64,000 nucleotides of DNA from Nocardia asteroides (GTDB lineage Bacteria > Actinomycetota > Actinomycetes > Mycobacteriales > Mycobacteriaceae), in assembly GCF_021183625.1 (NCBI RefSeq), contig NZ_CP089214.1, positions 5,456,001-5,520,000 on the forward strand, in the 5' to 3' direction. Of this stretch, positions 59,843-64,000 are shown in pieces. Within the stretch, counting starts at the first letter, position 1. Every line of letters starts with the position of its first letter. A program made the translations under genes and the position numbers. The notes under the pieces are model-generated. The model did not search any database, was not told the origin of the DNA, and was given only the letters and a program-made list of their open reading frames with translations.

Positions 59843-59874
59843 GGGGCGGGGTACGTCATGACGTACCCCGCCCC
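59843..59874 (+). terminator. Perfect 32-bp palindrome after cysA
   Basis: GGGGCGGGGTACGTCA is followed directly by its exact reverse complement. As RNA it gives a stem of about 14 bp with a minimal loop. It has no T tract, as is usual for actinobacterial terminators. It also lies just before the promoter of the diiron oxygenase gene, so a role as a protein-binding site is not excluded. Confidence 0.75.
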
Positions 59875-59889
59875 TCTGCTGTCGGCAGG

Positions 59890-59917
59890 TTGACGTTACC
59901 GCGTGTAGGTGTAACCA
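59890..59917 (+). promoter_or_regulatory. Promoter of the diiron oxygenase operon
   Basis: TTGACG (59890-59895) and TAACCA (59912-59917) are spaced 16 bases apart, one of the best -35/-10 pairs in the window. GTTAC and GTAAC within it form an inverted repeat separated by 12 bases, a possible repressor site. Confidence 0.5.
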
Positions 59918-59958
59918 TGGGGAACAGTTAAAGCCGACTACGAGAGGCAGTGACGACG

Positions 59959-60963
59959 ATGTCGACAGCCGAGAAGCCCTTCGCGGATACCGACCTCGCC
60001 CGGGCCGACGAATACGCCGCGAAGCTGCTGCTGTTGTCGGAAGGGTCGGTCAACAAGAACTTCGACCCCTTCACCGACATCGACTGGGACAACCCGGATT
60101 TCGCCGCCGACACCGGCGAGGAGCGCTGGATCCTGCCGCCCTCCGCCGACCCGCTCGGCAGGCACCCGTGGTACCTGGCGCTCCCGAAGGAGCGGCAGAT
60201 CGAGATCGGCAAGTACCGCCAGGCCAACATCGCCAAGGTCGGGCTGCAGTTCGAGGCCATCCTGATCAGCGGCATGATGCAGCACGTCTTCGGGCTGCCG
60301 AACGGCTCGCCGGAGTTCCGCTACTGCTCCCACGAGATGATCGAGGAGCACAACCACACCCTGATGTTCCAGGAGATGGTGAACCGGATCGGCGTCGACG
60401 TGCCCGGCATGGGCCCGCTGGTCCGCCAGCTGCGGCACCTCGCGGTGCCGGTCGCGGTGAACTTCCCGAACCTGTTCTTCATGGCGGTGCTGGCCGGCGA
60501 GGAGCCGATCGACCACATCCAGAAGGACATCCTGCGCTCCACCGACGACATCCACCCGATCATGCGCGGCGTGATGGCGATCCACATCGCCGAGGAGGCG
60601 CGGCACATCTCCTTCGCGCACGAGTTCCTCGAGCAGCACGTGCCGGAGCGCAACGCGCGCCAGCGCTTCGTGCTCTCGCTGGCCATGCCGCTGATCATGT
60701 GGATCCTCGGCCGCGCCATCGCGACCCCGCCGCGCACCTTCTTCGACGAGTTCGACGTGCCGGAGTCGGTGCGCAAGGAGCTGTTCTACGGCTCCGACGA
60801 GGCCAAGAAGGTCTTCGCCGACTACTTCGGCGACGTCCGGATGCTGGCCGAGAAGATCGGCATGATGAACCCGATCTCCCGGCGGCTGTGGAAGGCGCTC
60901 GGCATGAACGGCCACGTGACCCGGTTCCGCTCCGAGCCGCTGCGCCTGGTGAAGACCGCCTGA
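59959..60963 (+). CDS. AurF-like diiron oxygenase
   Basis: A 334-residue ferritin-like diiron protein of the p-aminobenzoate N-oxygenase (AurF) family. Likely iron ligands are in GLQFEA (E99), EMIEEHNHTLMFQE (E130, H133) and AEEARHISFAHEF (E212/E213, H216). AurF-type enzymes oxidise arylamines or hydroxylate substrates and need an electron donor. GAGAGG lies 11 bases before ATG at 59959; GTG at 59950 is too close to it. The ferredoxin-reductase gene begins 1 base after the stop and is the obvious redox partner. The substrate is unknown. Confidence 0.88.
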   Translation: MSTAEKPFADTDLARADEYAAKLLLLSEGSVNKNFDPFTDIDWDNPDFAADTGEERWILPPSADPLGRHPWYLALPKERQIEIGKYRQANIAKVGLQFEAILISGMMQHVFGLPNGSPEFRYCSHEMIEEHNHTLMFQEMVNRIGVDVPGMGPLVRQLRHLAVPVAVNFPNLFFMAVLAGEEPIDHIQKDILRSTDDIHPIMRGVMAIHIAEEARHISFAHEFLEQHVPERNARQRFVLSLAMPLIMWILGRAIATPPRTFFDEFDVPESVRKELFYGSDEAKKVFADYFGDVRMLAEKIGMMNPISRRLWKALGMNGHVTRFRSEPLRLVKTA

Positions 60964-60964
60964 G

Positions 60965-62557
60965 ATGCCCTACGTCGTCACCCAGTCCTGCTGCAGCGAC
61001 GCCTCCTGCGTCTACGCCTGCCCGGTGAACTGCATCCACCCGACGCCGGACGAGCCGGACTTCGCCACCGCGGAGATGCTCTACGTCGACCCGGCCGCCT
61101 GCGTCGACTGCGGCGCCTGCGCCTCGGCCTGCCCGGTGGACGCCATCACCTCCAGCAAGAAGCTGACGCCGGAGCAGCAGCCGTTCATCGAGATCAACGC
61201 GGACTTCTACCGGCAGGCCCGGCCGCGCCCGCTGCTGGCCCGGCCGGTGCCGGCCGCGCGGATCGAGACCGAGCGCAGCCCGCTGCGGGTGGCGATCGTC
61301 GGCTCCGGCCCGTCCGCCATGTACGCGGCCGACGAGCTGCTCACGCAGCCGGACGTCGCGGTGACGGTGCTGGACCGGCTGCCGGTGCCGTACGGCCTCG
61401 CCAGGCACGGCGTCGCGCCGGACCACGCCAGGACCAGGCAGGTGAGCGCGCTCTTCGACGTGATCTCCGCGCAGCCGGGCTTCGGCTCCTACCTGAACGT
61501 CGACATCGGCGCCGACATCGCCCCGGACGAGCTCCGCGACCACTTCCACGCGGTGATCTACGCCGTCGGCGCCTCCACCGACCGCAAGCTCGGGATTGCG
61601 GGGGAGGGGCTGCCCGGCGCCGTCTCCGCCACCGACTTCGTGGCCTGGTACAACGGCCACCCCGACCACGCGCACGCCGGGTTCGACCTGGACCAGCGGC
61701 GCGCGGTGATCGTCGGCAACGGCAATGTGGCGCTCGATGTCGCGCGGATTCTCACCGCCGACCCGGAGACGCTCGCCGCCACCGACATCGCGCCGTACGC
61801 CCTGCGCGCGCTGCGCGAGAGCAGGATCGAGGAGGTGGTGGTGCTCGGCAGGCGCGGCCCGGCCGAGTCCGCCTTCACCGTCCCGGAGTTCGTCGGGCTG
61901 CTCGGCGCCGACGTGGACATCGTGATCGACGGCGAGCTGCCGCCGATCACACCGGAGCTGCCGTACCGGGTCGAGCAGAAGCTGCGGCTGCTGCACGAGG
62001 TGGCGAAGCGCCCGGTCGGCGCGCGGCGGCGGATCGTCTTCCGCTACCTCGCCGCGCCCACCGAGATCGTCGGCACCGACCGGGTCACCGGGCTCGAGCT
62101 CGCCCGCACCGCGCTGGCCACCGGCGCCGACGGCCGGGTGGCCGCGGTGCCCACCGGCGAGGTCGAGCGGCTCGACGCCGGGCTGGTGCTCACCTCGGTC
62201 GGGTACAAGGGTGTCGCGGTGCCGGGGCTGCCCTTCGACGAGGTGCGCGGGGTCGTGCCGAACGCGGCGGGCCGGGTGCTCTCCGAGCCGGGCGGGGCGC
62301 CGGTCACCGGCAGCTACGTCACCGGCTGGATCAAACGCGGCCCGACCGGGTTCATCGGCACCAACAAGTCCTGCGCGCAGGAGACGGTGCGGCAGCTCGC
62401 GGCGGACTTCAACGCCGGGCTGCTCGGCACCCCGCCGCGCGGCGCCGACGAGTTCGACCGGCTGGTCCGGCTGCGGGCGCCGCGGGTCCGGCCGGGCGGC
62501 GCGGCGCTGCCCGCGACCAAGCGGTCGCGGTTCCGGAGCCTGCTCACGCAGGGCTGA
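60965..62557 (+). CDS. Ferredoxin/ferredoxin-NADP reductase fusion (FprB-like)
   Basis: A 530-residue two-part electron carrier. Residues 1-60 are a 7Fe/8Fe ferredoxin: cysteines around CSDASCVYACPVNC and C46-x2-C49-x2-C52-x3-C56-P. From residue 108 it is an adrenodoxin-reductase-type flavoprotein with FAD motif VAIVGSGPSAMYAADE and NADP motif VIVGNGNVALDVARIL. The C-terminal YVTGWIKRGPTGFIGTNK is family-typical. M. tuberculosis FprB has this layout. It is transcribed with the AurF-like oxygenase and probably passes electrons from NADPH to it, which is an inference. Confidence 0.93.
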   Translation: MPYVVTQSCCSDASCVYACPVNCIHPTPDEPDFATAEMLYVDPAACVDCGACASACPVDAITSSKKLTPEQQPFIEINADFYRQARPRPLLARPVPAARIETERSPLRVAIVGSGPSAMYAADELLTQPDVAVTVLDRLPVPYGLARHGVAPDHARTRQVSALFDVISAQPGFGSYLNVDIGADIAPDELRDHFHAVIYAVGASTDRKLGIAGEGLPGAVSATDFVAWYNGHPDHAHAGFDLDQRRAVIVGNGNVALDVARILTADPETLAATDIAPYALRALRESRIEEVVVLGRRGPAESAFTVPEFVGLLGADVDIVIDGELPPITPELPYRVEQKLRLLHEVAKRPVGARRRIVFRYLAAPTEIVGTDRVTGLELARTALATGADGRVAAVPTGEVERLDAGLVLTSVGYKGVAVPGLPFDEVRGVVPNAAGRVLSEPGGAPVTGSYVTGWIKRGPTGFIGTNKSCAQETVRQLAADFNAGLLGTPPRGADEFDRLVRLRAPRVRPGGAALPATKRSRFRSLLTQG

Positions 62558-62687
62558 TCGGACGAGTTCCGCAATCCGGGGCGGGCAGCCTGCGCGATTC
62601 AGCCGCGATCTACGGGCTATTTGCCGGTTTTGCTGGCCTGACATGTCGATTAGGTGACGAAAATCGCCAGATATCGCGCTCCGGGCG

Positions 62688-62693
62688 TACGAT
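62688..62693 (+). promoter_or_regulatory. -10 element of the 6C RNA
   Basis: TACGAT is followed by 7 bases and then the GGG that starts the first hairpin at 62701, which places the transcription start exactly at the RNA structure. Confidence 0.65.
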
Positions 62694-62700
62694 CGGCAAT

Positions 62701-62812
62701 GGGTCAGCTACTCCCCCCAAGTGCTGTCCCGCATCGCGGCTCGAACCCCCCTGCGAGCCGCGCTTCGAGTAGGCGCCGCCGGACTTCCCCCAAGTCCGGC
62801 GGCGCCACTTTC
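62701..62812 (+). ncRNA. 6C small RNA
   Basis: Two hairpins each show six cytosines in the loop, the defining mark of the actinobacterial 6C RNA (B11 in M. tuberculosis). Hairpin 1 is 62701-62730 (GGG-U-CAGC-U-AC stem, loop TCCCCCCAA). Hairpin 2 is 62736-62761 (GCGGCTCG and CGAGCCGC, loop AACCCCCCTG). An intrinsic terminator follows: 15-bp arms GGCGCCGCCGGACTT and AAGTCCGGCGGCGCC around CCCCC (62772-62806), then ACTTTCGTCT. The C-rich loops are thought to pair with G-rich mRNA leaders. It stands alone between the reductase and Hsp70-like genes. Confidence 0.9.
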
Positions 62813-63141
62813 GTCTGTGGCTATCCATTGGTTACCGACTGGTTGGTCATCGTGGCTCGCTTCCTTCGCGGATGGGGTTCGCGCCCGTCCACTCTGATCG
62901 CTGATCGTTAACCAGCTCCTGGCCGACACGCTCGAACAGTAAAGCGAGCCGACCGGTCTGAATACGCTCTCCGCTGGGGTTTTGGCTGATCGCACGAACC
63001 GGTCGGCCTAAAATGCGGTGTGTCATACCAATTCGGCATGTGTTCGGAGTCGGAACAGCTAACCTGTAGTCGCTGTGCGGAAGACGACCGCGGCCACACG
63101 GGTATCCGGTGTGCTGGACGTGGTCACGGTGCGTTGACGGG
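62813..63141 (+). other. A/T-richer intergenic region before the Hsp70-like gene
   Basis: I see no gene here. Candidate -10 elements are TAAAAT at 63009-63014 and TAACCT at about 63060. GACCGGTC-type sequences occur near 62951 and 62998 and could be paired operator sites. No good Shine-Dalgarno precedes the ATG at 63142. Confidence 0.35.
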
Positions 63142-64000
63142 ATGGCAATGACTACTGGCGTGGGTATCTGCATGGGCTCGGCGACCTCGGTGACGGCTTC
63201 CGTCACCGCTGGGCAACCGCAGCCCTCGGTGCGGGTACGGCCCACGACGGTCTCCTTCGACAGCCGCGGCACCGCCGGGATCGGCGCACCCGGCGTCGCC
63301 AGGGTCGGCGCGACCGCCGAGATCAGCGGTTCGGCAGCAAATTTCGCGGATCTCACCGTCGACGGTGAGCCGCTGGTCGTCGGCGGGCGGCTGTGGACGC
63401 CGGCCGCGCTGGTCGCCGCCGTGGTGAGCGACCTGCTGCGCGCGGAGCCGCCGCGGGCCGGGGTGGTGCTCGCACACCCGGCGGTCTACGGCGCCGACGA
63501 GGTCGCCCGGCTGACGCAGGCGCTCGACCTCGCCGGGGCCGGGCACGTGCTGCCGGTTCCGGAGCCGGTCGCCGCGGCCGAATGGCTGGAGTGCGAGACA
63601 GGGCCGCTCACAGCGGGTTTCGTGCTCGTCTACGATCTCGGCGCCACCAGCCTCGACCTCGGCATCGTCCGGGTCGGCGCGGACTGGCCGGACCACCCAT
63701 TGGTCGGAACCCCCGTGCGCTCCCGCGATTTCGGCGGCGAGCCGCTCGGCGCGCTGATCGCCGAGCGGGCGTACCGGTGGCCCGGCGCGCCCGGCACCCG
63801 CGGACTCGACACCGAAGGGCTGCGCGCGGAACACATCCGGGCGAGCTTCCCGCTCGTCGTCGACTGCCTCGCGAGCAGCGGCATCGACCGATCCGAGTTC
63901 ACCGGCATCCTGGTGGTCGGCGGCGCCGCCCGGCCGCCCGAGGTCGCGCGCACCCTCGGTGAGCTCGGGCTGCCGGTACTCCGGGGCGCCGATCCCGGCC
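63142..64000 (+). CDS. Hsp70-like protein (5' part, runs off the window)
   Basis: The first 286 residues of an actin-like ATPase. The phosphate-2 motif is VYDLGATSLDLGIV and the adenosine motif FTGILVVGGAARPPEV; GVVLAHPAVYGADEV and PEPVAAAEW also match Hsp70 blocks. The phosphate-1 loop is abnormal: GVGICMGSATSVTASV replaces the usual GIDLGTTxS, with no Asp. About 60 residues after it do not align by eye with DnaK. It is therefore a divergent Hsp70 family member, not DnaK. ATG at 63142 or 63148 may be the start. The C-terminus is not seen. Confidence 0.78.
   Translation, partial: MAMTTGVGICMGSATSVTASVTAGQPQPSVRVRPTTVSFDSRGTAGIGAPGVARVGATAEISGSAANFADLTVDGEPLVVGGRLWTPAALVAAVVSDLLRAEPPRAGVVLAHPAVYGADEVARLTQALDLAGAGHVLPVPEPVAAAEWLECETGPLTAGFVLVYDLGATSLDLGIVRVGADWPDHPLVGTPVRSRDFGGEPLGALIAERAYRWPGAPGTRGLDTEGLRAEHIRASFPLVVDCLASSGIDRSEFTGILVVGGAARPPEVARTLGELGLPVLRGADPG

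Noticed and set aside
62610..62911. Small ORFs on both strands over the 6C RNA
   Set aside because: They consist of the translated hairpin arms and have no ribosome sites; the RNA structure explains the sequence.
1..64000. tRNA, rRNA, insertion sequence, prophage or replication origin
   Set aside because: No transposase, integrase, terminal inverted repeats, tRNA cloverleaf ending in CCA-type stems, rRNA core sequence or DnaA-box cluster was recognised.

Overview
The window is high-GC (about 70% or more) actinobacterial DNA. Its gene content and order point to the Mycobacteriales, most likely Nocardia or a close relative. Several blocks follow the Mycobacterium tuberculosis order as I know it: AGPS-like flavoprotein-dagK (Rv2251-Rv2252); valS-folC-DUF4233-ndk-rne-rplU-rpmA-obgE-proB (Rv2448c to Rv2439c); proA-moxR-VWA (Rv2427c to Rv2425c); nadD-rsfS-gpgP-octT-degV (Rv2421c to Rv2417c); comEA-comEC-holA-rpsT-ATP-grasp-alphaE-transglutaminase (Rv2415c to Rv2409c); and PemK-like, lepA, GH15 and subI-cysTWA (Rv2405 to Rv2397c). 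No mobile element, prophage, tRNA, rRNA or CRISPR array was seen.

Layout. 1-1396: end of an ether-lipid-type FAD oxidase, then a diacylglycerol kinase. 1552-7642: P-loop kinase, valS, folC, DUF4233 and a lipoprotein. 7748-15963: ndk, rne with a long leader, rplU-rpmA, obgE and proB. 15965-18464: an orphan type VII secretion cassette (PPE-like, PE-like, EspG) lying where M. tuberculosis keeps PE25/PPE41. 18563-24066: a nucleic-acid repair group (2-hydroxyacid dehydrogenase, stand-alone LigD-type polymerase, RecQ helicase, RtcB RNA ligase). 24163-31186: rbsK, proA, MoxR/VWA, nadD-rsfS and the methylglucose lipopolysaccharide genes gpgP-octT. 32059-35061: accessory genes (TetR, zinc-ribbon, GNAT, a broken small ORF, an ATP-dependent DNA ligase). 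35203-38948: comEA, a frameshifted comEC, and holA. 38953-46401: aldo/keto reductase with a divergent regulator, rpsT, the ATP-grasp/alpha-E/transglutaminase operon, and an aquaporin. 46412-55693: PemK-like protein, lepA, a proline-rich protein with a dynamin-like GTPase, GH15 glycosidase and two small membrane proteins. 55757-59824: the sulfate uptake operon subI-cysTWA behind a leaderless, probably cysteine-sensing leader peptide. 59959-62557: an AurF-type diiron oxygenase with a ferredoxin/ferredoxin reductase fusion. 62701-62812: a 6C small RNA. From 63142: an Hsp70-like protein that runs off the end.

Three observations stand out. First, an EspG chaperone sits with its probable PE/PPE-type clients away from any ESX core. 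Second, two conserved regulatory RNAs (6C RNA and the sulfate leader peptide) lie outside the usual gene calls. Third, at least fourteen genes have a TANNNT -10 element ending 6-8 bases before the start codon, which predicts leaderless transcripts. Two single-base frameshifts (comEC and a small ORF near 34 kb) are either real lesions or assembly errors.
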